From the NCBI GenBank assembly GCA_921293015.1, contig OV121085.1:17447731-17511730 (forward strand): a stretch of DNA of 64,000 nucleotides, given 5' to 3'. Both the position numbers and the translations under genes were made by a program. Under the pieces are notes generated by a model. The model saw nothing but the letters and a program-made list of their open reading frames with translations, ran no database searches and was not told where the DNA came from. This document shows positions 1-12,783 of this stretch, piece after piece; the first letter of the stretch is position 1, and each line of letters begins with the position of its first letter. Origin of the DNA: Phorcus lineatus (Eukaryota; Mollusca; Gastropoda; Trochida; Trochidae).

Positions 1-38
1 CGAGAAATGTCAAATATCCTATATGTTATTTTCTTTAG

Positions 39-287
39 GAAGTCAAGACAATGTTTTATGGTGCTTTGTCAACGTTATACGTCGTTATTACAAACAACGA
101 ATGTTTGTTAGTTCAAAACGGTAGGTTTTGTTTAAACGCTCAAATCCAATCTAATAAAATAAACCTTTTCAAATGTCCTTATCAGATAGGTAGAGTTTGC
201 CGTTTGGAAAACATATATTCAGGCGATATAAAAGATCGTATTTGCTGTTTACTTGATTTACAACGCAAAAATCACATACAGTGTTGA
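39..287 (+). CDS. Candidate terminal exon, small cysteine-containing protein of unknown function
   Basis: A pyrimidine-rich tract ending in TTTCTTTAG (30-38) looks like a 3' splice site. It opens directly into an in-frame reading of about 82 codons that runs to a TGA at 285-287; an internal ATG lies at 51. The reading holds seven cysteines (spacings include CLLVQNGRFC and a CC pair) and ends in HIQC. No domain is recognised. Upstream exons would lie outside the window, so the gene cannot be confirmed. Chance is a real alternative, because open stretches of this length occur in A+T-rich DNA. The cysteine content and the well-placed acceptor are the only support. Confidence 0.22.
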   Translation, partial: EVKTMFYGALSTLYVVITNNECLLVQNGRFCLNAQIQSNKINLFKCPYQIGRVCRLENIYSGDIKDRICCLLDLQRKNHIQC

Positions 288-3200
288 AAACTTACTTGAA
301 AATCAACTCTTCTTACTAAGATTGCATTGTTGTCTGCAATGTGATTTTACACTTCCCCTTTCACTGATCAGGATTAGTTTATAGATTTACTATTTCCATA
401 TGAAATACTGTACATAAAAACTACATTCCAGAGGTTGTTTACGTAACAAAGTTTAGGAATTTATGAATATCAAACATTTATATTTACAGAAATGTGATGT
501 ATTAGATCATAGCAGGGATAAAGATATGTTATATGTAAAACACATGAGATTGTCAGTCAGAATAACTGCAGACCAATGCAGTACAAACCAATAACTGGGT
601 GGTAGAGTGATATTTTTTACATGAGACACCCTTTTAATTGCATTGGAATTCACCAGCTGTCAGATTTATAGACTGAGTTTTTAAAACAAGATTATGGAAA
701 CAAATTTCTCTTTTCCGGAGAAGCAAACGCTTACTGAAGCATACCTTTTTGGCTATGGATTTTAGGTGACCTCACATCCTCCACAGGACAATCTATCAAA
801 GATTGAAATGAATGTTTGAAGGAAGAGAAGTTTCATTATGAAGAAGACACAATACATTAAGTATCATGAGTGAATGCATTCTGACACGAACACATTTACC
901 ATTCCCGATATCAAGATCGTTTTAATGCTATACACTCCTGAAGGGTTACAAGCTGCATGAAGTATTTGATTGAATGATCAATCTGAAATCATAATTATAA
1001 GTTCTTCTCTCTCTCTCTACTTAAAGGAATAAGTAGAACGCTTTGGTCTTTGGACTGATGTTGCATTTTGTACTCTTTACGAAGGAACTCTATGACTGAT
1101 GTAATTGATGTTTGATGACGGATTCATGTTGAAGATAATAAAAGCACATTTCTTTTAAGAAGAGTTGTGGTATGTTAAAGATTAAGATACGTCATTGATA
1201 AGAAGGCGTTTCAATATGCAAGTTCTTACACTACACTGCGTCTCAATTATAACAAGTTACTTGGAGCTAAAACTACGACACGGTTTCCCTATTTCCTCTC
1301 TTCAATTTTAACTAGTATTTGATGTATATGTATCATCCAAAACTGTGTGCCACAGGAGATATCACTTGTGGAAGCTCATTGACGGTAGATTTTGAAGAAC
1401 GCCCTGTTACGGTCAATTTTGTTTAACATCATCAAATAATGACATCACAATGCTATGAATTCATAAACATGACGACGTCACAGTACTATGACATCACCGC
1501 TGAAATATAACTAAACTAAATAAACTATCTTTATCATAACAGTAACTGTATGGTAGAATATTCAGGTGAAAAAGTTACCTTGATGAATAATACTGCTTAA
1601 AATTAAAGAACATACGGAATTTGAAAATCTTTCAGCGAATTCAAACACATATCATATAAAATATTGTCTATTAGACAATGCATTGACCTTGATATTGATC
1701 CATGACCGGGCATCACAGGCCTTAATGTCTTTAATGTGTAAAGGTAAAGCATGATGGGAGATAAGGATTAAAACAAAGATAAGTAAATTCTAAAAACACT
1801 ATTCCAAATGGAACTAAACAAAATTATTCCAAAATTATGTCTTTAAAAATAATCATCGATAAATTTTGAAAGTTTAATGTAAAAGAACGTATTTCAAAAA
1901 AAGTATGAATGTACCGACTACAATTTCGTGTTTTTTCCCAAATAGTGACTTTTGTCTATTTTTATCTGAACATGCTGCATGCACATACACATAGACAAAA
2001 TTGGTATAAATGGCTTAACAACCACTTATACCGGGCCACTCCCGTATTACGATAATAATGACAAACAAGGACAACAGGGCAATTTTATCCTGTAGTTTTG
2101 AGCACAGCAGGCTCAGGTAGTTTCGTCTTGTTCTACTCAACAAAACAAGAATAACTGAGACGTAGGCAACAAGAGCGGACCAAGTTATAAGCGGATGACA
2201 TAAGACTATATTATTACCGTCAACGAAAAGGCACTGCAAATTGTGTTTTCGGGCGCTCTGATTTACAATCGATTACGGCCAAAGATCCAACTTCAGATGC
2301 ATGTTTGACATTCCATGTGTCTGGTATATATTTGGTAACATTCATCAAGCTCTTGGGATTCTAATACACACATCATACATCTAGCTATACATCCTTTTGG
2401 CATCTTCAATGATTTCTAACTCACATTTTAAAGGAGAGGTGGTTAACCTGAGTTACTGACGTCTTTCACAAGCTTTCGAAGATATAATGTTTTGTGAAAT
2501 GATAAAACTTTCAAGATAATTTGGAGTCAAGAGAAACTAATATCGAACTAGCACAAGGATTCATGACGGCAAAGGAGACCCAGACAGGACATGGGTGATA
2601 TGAATAAATGATATGTCATAAAAGAGTACTTTCATGTTCTTAGGGGAGTACTGTACCAAGCTTCCATTGAAACTCTTCTAAGAATAATTTGTTGATTAAT
2701 TAAGTAACTTTAATAGTTAACAATGATTGGTTCAATAAAGTGATGTCCTTTTATTGCGTGTTCGAATAAGGTTACAAAAATGACGCTTCGTATTTTTGTA
2801 CGAGCAACTGTTTTCAGCCGTTAAAATCAATACGAAGTTTTTTTTCTAATCAGCGCAGACGAATAACACTTTGTAAGACAAGTAAATGTAATTCTGCGTA
2901 ACTCACCACAAAGGATATAAATGTCATTTCCACACCATACAGAATGTAATGATCGCATTATGTTTTTTCATAATGCTGACATTAATAAGTTCTTTGTGTA
3001 ATAGGTTTGAAAATGTAACATTCAACATTATTTGATTGAAATTAATTCAACTACACTATCATGGTCACATGTTGTATTTACCATCAAGACATTCGTTATT
3101 TTCTTTAGCTACTCCAAAATAAACAACCTAACTTGAAACATTTTACACAGCTGTAAACCTGTAAAGTACAACCAGTGACATTTATTCAATACCAATTCGT

Positions 3201-4403
3201 TACATCCACATGTAATCTAAAAATAGACATTCTTCACTTTCTTTCTTGTTAGCATTTAGAAATATCGAGAAATTGCCACCATGTTTAGACGATGGTGGAA
3301 GTGTTCACCAATGAAATTAAAGAAAATGCTGCTACGTAAGCATTCGTAAGCAAAAGGCTTCTTGTCATGGCGGATATGATCAATGAAAATGAATCAGATA
3401 AGATAAGGTACAATTTTAAGTATGTAATAGTATCAATATAATCGGATATTGATATAGATTAACATGCATTTTTCCAATTTCCGTCTTTCCTAAACTCTGC
3501 GTTTTTTCTAAAAAGCTGTGATAATAAATACATCATAATGGATCCATAGCAAATATTTCATTAAATGGCATTACTTGAAAACTTTATTTATTAAAATAAT
3601 TAATCTTATTTATCAACATTTTGTGAAGATAAATATATGATATATCTACATCTTCATGTAACTTTACTATTTTAGTAACAACCTTGCATATAAATTCATG
3701 TAAACATGATTATGATAACTTCATATTTGATTTTTAAAAATGTCCTGTTCTATAATTTAGTTCAAAGTTTTAGCTTGTATATCGACAGAATATTTAAATA
3801 CTTTTTACAACAGAAAATTTGAACTTAAATTCGAAGTAACACTATTCCATACTGTAAGTAGCTGGATATAAAAAATTTAACTTTAGATGTCATTTCTATT
3901 TAAATATGACAGATAAATATTGAGAAATATTATTTATTCGATTTCTCGAAGAAGTATCTATCAATTTTGATTAAAAAAAATTGACAATAATTTCAGTTCA
4001 ATTCATTAAGACCCGGCCAGAACTCCGTATTTCTTTAAGACCCCTCTTAGCGTATCAGAATGAAATTAGAAACCTTCAGGAAATTGCCTCCGCATGGTGA
4101 GAATCATCAATTGTAAAGAGAGTAGCACTTCATTGAGTTTACGGAAATAAAGGACTGTCTCCATGTCATGAATGGCGAATCAATAATTCTGAGTAATTCG
4201 TAATGAAACATTCTAATTTATTTTCTAAGATTTTGTGTTTTTTTAAATGAAGTTTATTGTTTTTGTTAAAGTTAAAACAGGTATAAACTGATTTACACTA
4301 CGGGTTTCGTAGTTCACGGTCTAATTGCTCGAAATTAAGAAAACAATTACAATGTTTATTAAGCAATAGCAAAGATAACTATCCATAGTAAGTACATGTA
4401 GGA
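288..4403. other. Non-coding stretch with two diverged repeated blocks
   Basis: No convincing gene. Two segments recur elsewhere in the window. About 710-1035 (block A) resembles 7920-8285: both carry an AGCxTACTxAAGCAxACCTT-like start, GAAGGGTTAxCAAGCTGCA and a CT-rich end. About 3165-3340 (block P) resembles 10107-10292 and 17885-18005; a weaker version of its GAAATTGCCTCC core lies at 4077-4140. A short CT run lies at 1004-1018. The open frame at 2015-2239 (minus) has no supporting motif. Confidence 0.5.
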
Positions 4404-4560
4404 CTGGGGGCGATTTAGCACATTGGTTAGCGTGTTCGACATTTAATCAAGAGGTGACCGTGATTATTTATCCAAGTTGGCCGCTGTCAGCCCTACTTAG
4501 TTGAGGTGAGGTGTTTTGGGGATTTAACGCCACTTTCAAGAGTATTTCATTTCTCCCACG
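4404..4560 (+). repeat. tRNA-derived SINE head, diverged, plus strand
   Basis: The segment opens with GGGGGCGATTTAGCAC and TTGGTTAGCGTGTTCG. It matches the better-preserved head on the opposite strand at 4806 and resembles an RNA polymerase III A box; the B box is eroded (GGTGACCGTGATT). It continues through a TTTAACGCCACTTTCAAG segment. Read as an old SINE copy facing the neighbouring minus-strand copy. Confidence 0.5.
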
Positions 4561-4571
4561 GCTGCTATTAT

Positions 4572-4806
4572 TATTGCAGGGGGAAGCCCGCAACACCATC
4601 GTCGCTTTGAATTGCTGACCTGCGAGCATCGGCTGGAACTAGCGAACCATGAGTGTTACTGCGCTGAAAATCAGTGTAGCATTGCACCCAAACCTTACTT
4701 CGTGTAGAAAAGTTCTCTACCACAGACATACTTGCCGAACGTGATTCGAACCACAGACCTCTAGATCTGAAGCCGAACGCGCTAACCACTGCTCCATTCC
4801 GCCCCT
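4572..4806 (-). repeat. tRNA-derived SINE, minus strand
   Basis: On the minus strand the sequence begins GGGGCGGAATGGAGCAGTGG, then TTAGCGCG (A-box-like), and has GGTTCGAATCACG (B-box-like) about 50 bases in, the layout of a tRNA-derived SINE head. A roughly 150-bp body follows, ending near a CAATAATAATA tail. The 72-codon open frame read through it (4571-4789) is a by-product of the SINE. With the plus-strand copy it forms a tail-to-tail pair. Confidence 0.6.
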
Positions 4807-5229
4807 ATCAAAAAATTTAAAAGCTTATCACAGAGCCTACATTATTTGTAGACAGCAAAGAATTTCACCTTCACTCGGCTTAACTACTTGACGGTTATGT
4901 TATCCTGACATCATGGATTATCATCTGCCCAGCTCTCTGGAGGGTAACATGAACACTCAGTGTGTTGTTGACAGAAAACAATATACATCTACATGATGGT
5001 AAGATAAGCATACATCTCCTTTCTATCAATCATGACATGGTTTGAGAAATCTTATTAGGAAATATATCACGACGATCATGAAATATTCTTAAAACGTGCT
5101 GTAGAAATCACATTGTTATTTATATTGAAACGATTTGTTAAAGTTGACAATTACTATCAATGCAATAAGCATCATCACATCAAATATCACTTATAATGTT
5201 TTATTGATATGTGTACATGACCGTTGCAG

Positions 5230-5351
5230 ATGTAATTGACGAGCGTGGTAACAAGGCACTTTCATCCATAATCAATCTTAACGTGGTACAATCACAACTT
5301 TATCACGCACTCATAACACTGGAGTTCATGAGAGTCAACCATGTTAAATAA
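5230..5351 (+). CDS. Candidate last exon E1, protein unknown
   Basis: After a possible acceptor (GCAG at 5226-5229) an open frame runs to TAA at 5349-5351. It aligns without gaps for about 39 codons to 19019-19131. Both copies read ALSSIINLN and QSQLYHALITLEF in the same frame. I count 15 base differences after the first codon: nine at third positions (six synonymous), four at second and two at first. That is more third-position bias than expected for neutral DNA, but the sample is small. Similarity continues past the stop with indels, consistent with a last exon plus 3' flank. No known family recognised. It could instead be a repeat that happens to be open. Confidence 0.3.
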
Positions 5352-5440
5352 TCCGACGGATCAAATATTACCCACAAGGACATGATAACTAAAGATTGGG
5401 TCAATTTTGTGGACAGTTCGTGTTGTCTTGTAAACAGATC

Positions 5441-7919
5441 ATGTACACAAATCTTTAGCTTATTTTTTCAAGGTTTTTCCACATAAAAAATATTGGTAGG
5501 CTTGAGTGATATGATTGATAAGTGAAAAACAGCATAAGAGCTGTCTTAATAATCAAATTAGTACTACATATCAAACTCTAAAACATGTATCATCGAACTT
5601 GTCTCTGTAAAGGAGCTGTATTTAGCAATGCGTAAATGTGCCAGAAATTAGAATTAGAGAACTTAGCGATTTTAATACTAATTTCTCTTAAAGTTATTCT
5701 ATGTGTAAATAGGTTTATGTGGCGCTTCAGGACGATAAAGTTCTTCTTGAAAATATTCATAAATTAGGCTCGCTCACTTTCATTTAATGTAAAGTAAATA
5801 TTTGGTAATAAATTGTAAAGCAAGATAAAGTTATACAATATGTGTAACAGAGCAAAAGGATGATATAACAATATATTTAACAAATGTCATATTGCTTTCA
5901 GTCGGGGGGAGATTGTTTGGCAAGGCAAGTTAATTTGAGATTTTGACCTAATGCAATGATTCTAAGGTCATCAGTATATCTGGTATATATGAAAAGATAA
6001 ATTTTTGATATTTACATCCATTTCCATATGCATCTAAGCAGATGGGTGTGAAATCAGCACATATATGTTCAGCCTCAATTTAGAGGAAATATTCATGGTG
6101 TTGGAGATCTGATTAAATTTTGATATTTAAGAATTAGTCAAATAATTTATACAGATTGACATTTACCTAAATTTACGCTTTACAATTTCCATACAGATGG
6201 TCTATTGATGGCAAGTAAACGAGCACCATGTGTAAATTGATACGATTGAAATTATCATATTGCAGAAAGGATTGATTAAGCGTCCTGATAGTTAACTAAA
6301 GTTAAGTAAATGTTTACAGGTTACATTGTTTGTTGTAATATGTAAGATTCTCAACTAAGCTCACAGATAAAATATCCTTAATCACTTGCAGGCAACCCAC
6401 TGGAAAATAACCAAACACCCTAGATTGATTATACTACCCGCTAGGTAATCTTTATTTGCACTGAAATATTATTTGAGTCGTGTACTGGCTGCATCATCAG
6501 TCACTGAGTGGCATGCTTTAATCATCAGTGTCCAAACAATTCCCAGCCGTGTTTGGGATACCACTTTTCTACGATGTCCGATTGAGATAGAATGAACACT
6601 ATACATTATGACCAGTTAATAATTATAAAGTTTCAAACAGTATCCACTACTACTCTACTTTTGGGATCATACATTTCTAGAACTCCTAAAGGAGTAACTG
6701 AACACTGATGTTATACAGGTTTTAATTTAGTTTATGGCCATGGTGTTTGGACATAATCAAATAAATATCATTAATGATTCGAGTTCTGTTATGTCCTAGT
6801 ATTGTACCTAAATGTACTTAAGCGTTAGTTAGGTTAGGTTCTTTGCCATGTAATTGTTAAATTGTCAAATTGAAGTCCCTTTAATGAATCCCAAAAGCAT
6901 TAATCTATCTTTTACAGAGCCATTGTGAGCCTGGCTGCAACCTGAACTGGGTTTTTAATGTCCCGGTGTCAGAGATTTATTAGACAATTGAAAGATTCCT
7001 ACGAAACAAACTGAGAAATGAAACAGTCATATGACTCAACTACTCAGTTATTGGACCAGTAAATTATTTCAGCACTTTGCCAGTATTTGCACGTTCTAAT
7101 CTATCTGTAAGTACATATTGATAGATAAAGGATTGTCAACCAAGTGTGTTTCCCCATCATCAAATACTAGGAATATAATTTGCATTATGCGAACCTATTC
7201 CTCCATTTCATACTTTTTCAAAATGATATACGCATCAAAATCCCTCAATACCTTGTGTCTGATTCACAGTTCAAAAGAAAATATATCTGTTATTCATGGC
7301 TCTTAAATTATTCATAATATTTATGAATCTCTTTCAATTGCCAACGTGGCTACAACAAGAGAAGTAACTATCACTATACTTTATTAAAAAGGTGCACTGT
7401 TATAGTTCGGCATGTTGATGTTGATGACGGGTAGACGGGTATCCTTAGATGACAAGGCGATTATTTGCAAAGGTATATGTCGTCACTGCAAAGAATACTT
7501 ATATATGAGATCTGTGTTTCAAATCTCTAAACGCTTAACAAGCTTGTTACCACTCACGCAGAAAACACCCTATAAACTCGTGATGACGTTATCAATATCA
7601 TTCGCATGACGTATATTGAGTTTTGTGAATGAAGTCCTTTTATTAAATTTGCTTAAGTATCCGCTTTGGACCAAGCGTATCCGATAGCTTTATTGGACCG
7701 ATATTACTGCCCATTTTATGGTAAAACTTGTTATTTGCTTTAGGACCGCTACCAAACTAATACATACCGAAAAGTTAAAGGTATAGCAATGTTTTCTTGA
7801 AAGAAGCATAATTGTGATACCTTTAATTTTATTGTACTATTCATATAAGTTTCGTTCGGACATTTGCCAGAAGTCAAATGTAAAAGATTGAGAATGACAA
7901 AATAAGTTTAAGAAAACAA
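5441..7919. other. Non-coding stretch
   Basis: Nothing recognised. Two open frames of 62 and 65 codons near 7.1-7.6 kb lack splice context, homologous copies or domain motifs. Confidence 0.5.
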
Positions 7920-8285
7920 TTTTCCTTCCCCCAAAAAAACAAAAGCTTACTTAAGCACACCTTCTAGACTATAGAAATTGGCTTGCAGTTTACCTCTTAT
8001 CCTTGACAGCACAATTCATCAATGGTTGAAATGGTTTTTACAGATGAGACATTCTGTAATCGAGAAGTCAAGGTACGTTAGGTTTCCATAGTTCGTGCAT
8101 TTAGACTTTTAAATCTGTATATTAATACCATTTTCTTTATCAAAATCATGTCAATGATTTCCACTGCGAAGGGTTAACAAGCTGCAAGATGTTTTGGATC
8201 CAGTGTTTAATAAGATACTCGACATGAGGTTAACTATTCAAGTTCTCCTCTCTCTTAACTGAAAGTATTAACTCGTAGTTTTTCT
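7920..8285. repeat. Block A, second copy (diverged)
   Basis: This segment is related to 710-1035: a TTACTTAAGCACACCTT start, TATCAAAATCATG, GAAGGGTTAACAAGCTGCA and a CTCCTCTCTCTTAACT end follow in the same order. No frame is conserved between the copies. It is part of the old duplicated unit that also carries block P. Confidence 0.45.
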
Positions 8286-8640
8286 CCGGTGCCGCTTGGC
8301 CTGATACTGGTTTTGTAGGGTTTTTCACTTTTTTCAGCCATGCTGTCACTTAAATAGTTTAATGGTTAAGGTTAAATTTGGGTTAAATTTTAAGTTGAAT
8401 TATAAGGTGCAAACGATAACTTTATTAATATTTTTTTGTAATCATTAACAAATAACTTACAACTTTCGATGTCGAATGTATTAAGCTCGGTAGCTATTTA
8501 GATTTAATCAACATAAAATCGAATAAAGAATATTTACACCAAAGGCAGCCCCAGACATTACTTGCGCGATGTATATAATGGACATACATTGATTTGAATC
8601 AAAATCAAATGTGCCAATACTTCATTGAAACGTAACCGTG

Positions 8641-8784
8641 AATAGAAATGATGTGTAAAACCAATCAACAAATATGAATAGAAATGATGTGTAAAACCAA
8701 TCAACAAATAGGAATAGAAATAATGTGTAAAACCAGTCAACAAATATGAATAGAAATGATGTGTAAAACCAATCGACAAGTATG
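8641..8784. repeat. 36-bp tandem repeat, four units
   Basis: Four head-to-tail units of exactly 36 bp with the core GATGTGTAAAACCAATCAAC and few substitutions. Because 36 is a multiple of three, the minus strand reads as a 12-residue repeat (GFTHHFYSYLLI). This explains the 73-codon open frame at 8558-8779 and is not evidence of a protein. Confidence 0.9.
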
Positions 8785-9052
8785 TTTAACATGAATAAAT
8801 GTAAATTTGTTGAGTAGCATTATTGCTCGTTTAGCTCATTTTTAAACAAATACTTGTGTACAATTGGTTATTTTTAGTCAATAATTAAAGGTAAAAACAA
8901 ATATTATATGTACAGATTCATTTATTTTCTCTATATTTTGTTAAGACATTCATCGACATTCCCCGTCTCTCATTTTTTGAAATCATGCAAGTCATAACCT
9001 CCAACAAACATTTTCAAAATGGGAACAATTTCTTGGCTAGCAAAACAGAATG

Positions 9053-9376
9053 CATCCTGCTTTATCAGTGTAAATTGAAACTGCAGATCGAGCTCCTTCC
9101 ATATACCCTGATATCCTTTAGGCCAAAAGCCTCGTTTCGCTAGCTATCGAATCAGCCAATGAGACGACTCGCATTCAGCAACAGCGGCACAACCCGGATC
9201 GAAAATTCCGTTAAATTGGATAACGAAATTTCATTAGCTGAAATAATGACAGGTGAGCACAGCCACGAACATCAAGCCGCGCGAGCCGTACGAGGGATTT
9301 GGCTTCAAAGAGATCAGGGTATATGGAAGGAGCTGGATCAGCGGATTCAATTCAATTACGCTGATGTAGCAAGATG
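9053..9376 (+). mobile_element. MITE with about 70-bp terminal inverted repeats, copy 1
   Basis: The left end CATCCTGCTTTATCAGTGTA and the right end GCTGATGTAGCAAGATG are inverted copies. The inverted similarity continues through GATCGAGCTCCTTCCATATA, CCCTGATATC. Flanks carry ACAGAATG on both sides (9045-9052 and 9378-9385), a probable 8-bp target duplication, which points to a hAT-like non-autonomous element. The 75-codon open frame inside is incidental. Other copies are at 21314, 24644 and 27958; this one and the 21314 copy share one internal orientation. Confidence 0.85.
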
Positions 9377-10106
9377 TACAGAATGATGTAAACAAAGTTG
9401 GTGGTTCAATGAGGAGAGCACTCAGTGTTTTCCTATAGTCACCGGATATACTACAATTCCTTACCTGTGTGATTCTTACAAATAAATCAGATTAAATTCC
9501 TGTTAAGGTGTAAGAGAACTTCTGATATGATAGAACTATATGAAAGAAATATTGAGCGCCTCATTGTTACAATAGGTCATCTTGTGAAAAGGGAGTTGGC
9601 ACAAAAACAAAGAAACTATGGCTACTACTAAGTTGACAGTAACTTATGGTGTTAAAAAGCAGTGAAACAGTGACAGGGATTCAGAAATAATTTATCACAG
9701 CCAACTGCAAAATCTACCACGAATGTAAGTTGTGTCTATATAAATTGAAATGATTAATAAAAGAATAACAACGGCGATTTCGTCATATATACCTGTTTAA
9801 AATTCATCCTCAAGGAAGTTTACATCAGTCGGTATATTAACCATTCATAGTCATCCTAATAATTGTCAAATCTTTACAATTTGATTGTTCATTGAAATTG
9901 ATAAATTATCTTGATTTGTTTATTTTTGTAATGTTTATGAGTAAAGCTAACTTTCAAAATCACGCAGTTTTATCAAGAGATAGCAAATTGCAATCACCTA
10001 TTGTTAAAACCAACAAATTGATTAATGAATTTCTCTGACTTCTTGAAAGTGGAAAACTTAAATGAATTTTATTTTTCCCTTGTCCGTCTTTAAACAAATT
10101 TAACTA
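9377..10106. other. Non-coding stretch with one short open segment
   Basis: About 52 codons are open on the plus strand ending near 9630, including MIELYERNIERL. A GTAAGT donor-like site lies at about 9725. A similar CAGTGACAG...AACTGCA segment with a GTAAGT occurs at 17415-17465, but the frames do not agree between the two. Not called as an exon. Confidence 0.3.
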
Positions 10107-10292
10107 AGAAAAGTCCAACCAGTGACAGGTATTCAATATCCATCAACTACAAACACATGACATCTAAAATCAGACTATCTTCACTTTATTGCCTGCGAGT
10201 AATGAGAAGACCCAGGAAATTGCCTCCGTGTAAAGAAAAATCAAGAGATAAAAGAAGTGGTCATCAATGGAATTTTTAAGAAATGCTCCTTT
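10107..10292. repeat. Block P, second copy
   Basis: It shares AGTCCAACCAGTGACA, TATTCAATATC, ACATCTAAAAT, CTTCACTTT and AGGAAATTGCCTCC with 3165-3340, and part of this with 17885-18005. Similarity to copy 1 stops near 10292, where the U2 array begins, so the array appears to have been inserted in or beside this unit. Confidence 0.55.
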
Positions 10293-11319
10293 TAACATAC
10301 AACTTCAACGTAGGGAAAACGTCGAACATGTCCGAAATACGTATTTGAAGACATTACATAAACAAACGTTTCGGAACCGTGCCGTCAATTTGACCTAATT
10401 TGGCCGAAACTACATTGCATATACATGTACATCTACACACTTTTCTCAAATTTCTAACATAAAAAATCCCTTAAACGACCAAATGAAACAACCACAATCA
10501 AGCTCTAACTACTCGCAATTACGTATTTGATGACATTACATGAACCAACTAAGTGCCGGCTGAAGAGCCGAAACAATCAGTACAGCTACCGTTCGGCCAA
10601 AAACCAATCCAAAGTACTGTAAGCACACGGGGTTCATTTTGCCCCTACATATGTATTCGAAGTATGAAGATATACACAAAATAAACAATAACATAAGACT
10701 GTGTTATAGAGAAACGCAAAGTCGGTAATTTCCCTATTGCAGCAATGGCTAAAATCAAATAGCAACTTCAATTGCTTATCAAATACTCTTTCAAAAGTAA
10801 AGTGCACATACAATCCCATGTAGCAGTTAGATAAAGTTGTCAACTAACCTTTTCAATTGATTTTAGGGGCCGGCGGCGCTTTAATCCACCGAAATTGCCG
10901 TTTTCTGGGAGCTAACGCAAAGCGCGTCAGGGCCCTCTTCTGTCTATGACGTTGCTATGGCACGCGTCTGTTACGTCACGACTTGACCCTTAAAACAATC
11001 AAAGGTCACGGTTCCAACTCTGGTGACCCAAATTTAGCTAGAACGCTAACTAGAGGGGTTAGCGATGTGAAAATGGTATCTAGTGAAAGCTCATTTCACG
11101 GCGCATTTTTTTCGACTGCTATGACGGCGGATTTTTGCTCTATTTGGAACGGAAAGGGGCAACAGAAAAGGGTATAACGTGAAAAGGTTAGTAAACTCCA
11201 GCGTTCGTGAATAAGTACTTGGATCAGTGTCAATCGACTTTTAAAGGCACCATAAGAGACGGAACGAGAAAGGAGAGAAGAGTAGATGGAGAGATTTCTA
11301 ACTTTTGATTTGTAACTGA

Positions 11320-11509
11320 TGTTGGCCGGTCTCGGAAGTACTGCAATACCAGGTATACCCGTGATGAGAGCGGAGCAAGCCCCGTGATACCTCATTCCGT
11401 TCTAAAAATCAGTTTGATAATGATGTTTTCTTACAGAAGACTTATCAGATATTAAGCTGATAAGAACAGATACTACACTGGGATCTTAGCCAAAAGGCCG
11501 AGAAGGAAT
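11320..11509 (-). ncRNA. U2 spliceosomal snRNA, copy 1
   Basis: U2 base-pairs with the intron branch site. On the minus strand the copy shows the hallmark 5' region CTTCTCGGCCTTTTGGCTAA, then GTGTAGTATCTGTTCTTATC (containing GUAGUA, which pairs with branch sites) and TTAATATCTGATA. An Sm-like site GATTTTTAGA follows, then the GGCTTGCTCC stem-loop III motif and the loop IV sequence CTGGTATTGCAGTAC. Length is about 190 nt, close to the family's 187-196. The start is ATTCC rather than the usual ATCGC, and stem IIb carries a mismatch, so a variant or decaying copy is possible. The 99-codon open frame overlapping it is an artefact. Ends are estimated by analogy with human U2. Confidence 0.88.
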
Positions 11510-11814
11510 ACCATTCTGTGGCCGTGCCGGCCTTTCAGTGCGGTCAAGATGACCAAACTCGGCCGTCATTACATTACATATACATCTACACACTTTCCGC
11601 AAATTTCTAAGTCACAAATTTCCCTAAAAACGCCCAAAAGAAAGAACCCCAGGCAAACTCTAACTAATCGCAATCGGGCCTTTTAAATGTTTTGGAACTT
11701 ATTCAATTTCTTCTGCTACACATATAAGATTAAACATACACCACATGGCTACATCCCCTCAACATACATTGTCAACGTAGGGCAAGCGTCGGACATGTCC
11801 GAAATACGTATTTT

Positions 11815-12783
11815 TATTACTTAACCGTGGTGAGATCACTCATTAGATAACAATGAGTTGGTAACACGCATGTTTGATACCATCTCGTGCGAAAACAAAC
11901 GGAACTATTTTCGAACGTTAAATGACATCGTCCAATCACGTGACCTGTAAGTTAGAAAATAACGATTTTCAAATTTTGCATTCTCAACTAGACGTGAATA
12001 TCTAAAAATATAAAATATCCCAAGTGTCAATAATTACTATCATATTTCTTAAAACCAGCACAAATTAATAAGTCTTCTAATAAATCGCACAACTTCTGTG
12101 CCGTCGGTAGTTTCCTTACGGACGTCCTTTCCTTGGCCCATCCATCAAATGTTCCATGCAACCTGTCACTACCCCCTCAACAAGCACGCAATCTGAACAT
12201 GACATCTTGCAACTCCCGTTCCCTAAGTTCAATCTTTGCGGGTCCTATCAACAATTACGTCATTCAAGTCAATGAAATCAACCAATCCTCCTCAACTGCT
12301 GACACCGCTCCGCTAACTTTTTAACACTGACTGACCTGACCTAGAAAGAAGTCACATTCCGATGACGTCATGACACGTATCGAGTGTACCATGTCTTGAC
12401 ATTTTTCGTTGCTTTTGCATTCGTTGCATTTGTTATATCAATGAATTTCTTAAAAATGAAATACTTTTTCAATAATGTAATTTTTGTTACATGTTTTTAG
12501 GCGAGTCACTTATGTAGACACTAAACAATTAGCGAACTATATTATTCTGTGTCTTGTTTGACTGATTGATATTCTTACGCCGCTTTCGCGATCAGCTGAC
12601 TGTTGTTTTGACGATTACTGTATCAAAGATATTGATACGAGGGGATGAGTAATAAATGAAATACTAAACTCATGATAATGAGTTTCTTTAATTCAGCGAT
12701 GTGTGTATCGTTCGTCTGATACCAAATAACATTCACTCGTTGCATAAAAATGTTATCACATTACCATTCGTTTAGTATTCTCT
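11815..12783. other. About 0.97-kb insertion inside the first U2 unit
   Basis: The second unit runs directly from CCGAAATACGTATTT into GTAAACATTACATGAAC (14115-14137), whereas here about 970 bp of unrelated sequence lies between the same landmarks. No clear terminal repeats or target duplication were seen. At 12684-12708 it carries an inverted copy of the array sequence ACACATCGCTGAATTAAAG found at 13013. A TGACGTCA lies at about 12364. The 63-codon open frame at 12133-12324 is unrecognised. Confidence 0.6.

Noticed and set aside
4571-4789. 72-codon minus-strand open frame
   Set aside because: Lies within a tRNA-derived SINE.
4740-4806. tRNA gene
   Set aside because: Only the A- and B-box-like parts of a tRNA-derived SINE are present; there is no complete cloverleaf with a matching acceptor stem.
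8558-8779. Hydrophobic repeat protein
   Set aside because: Explained by a 36-bp tandem repeat whose length is a multiple of three.
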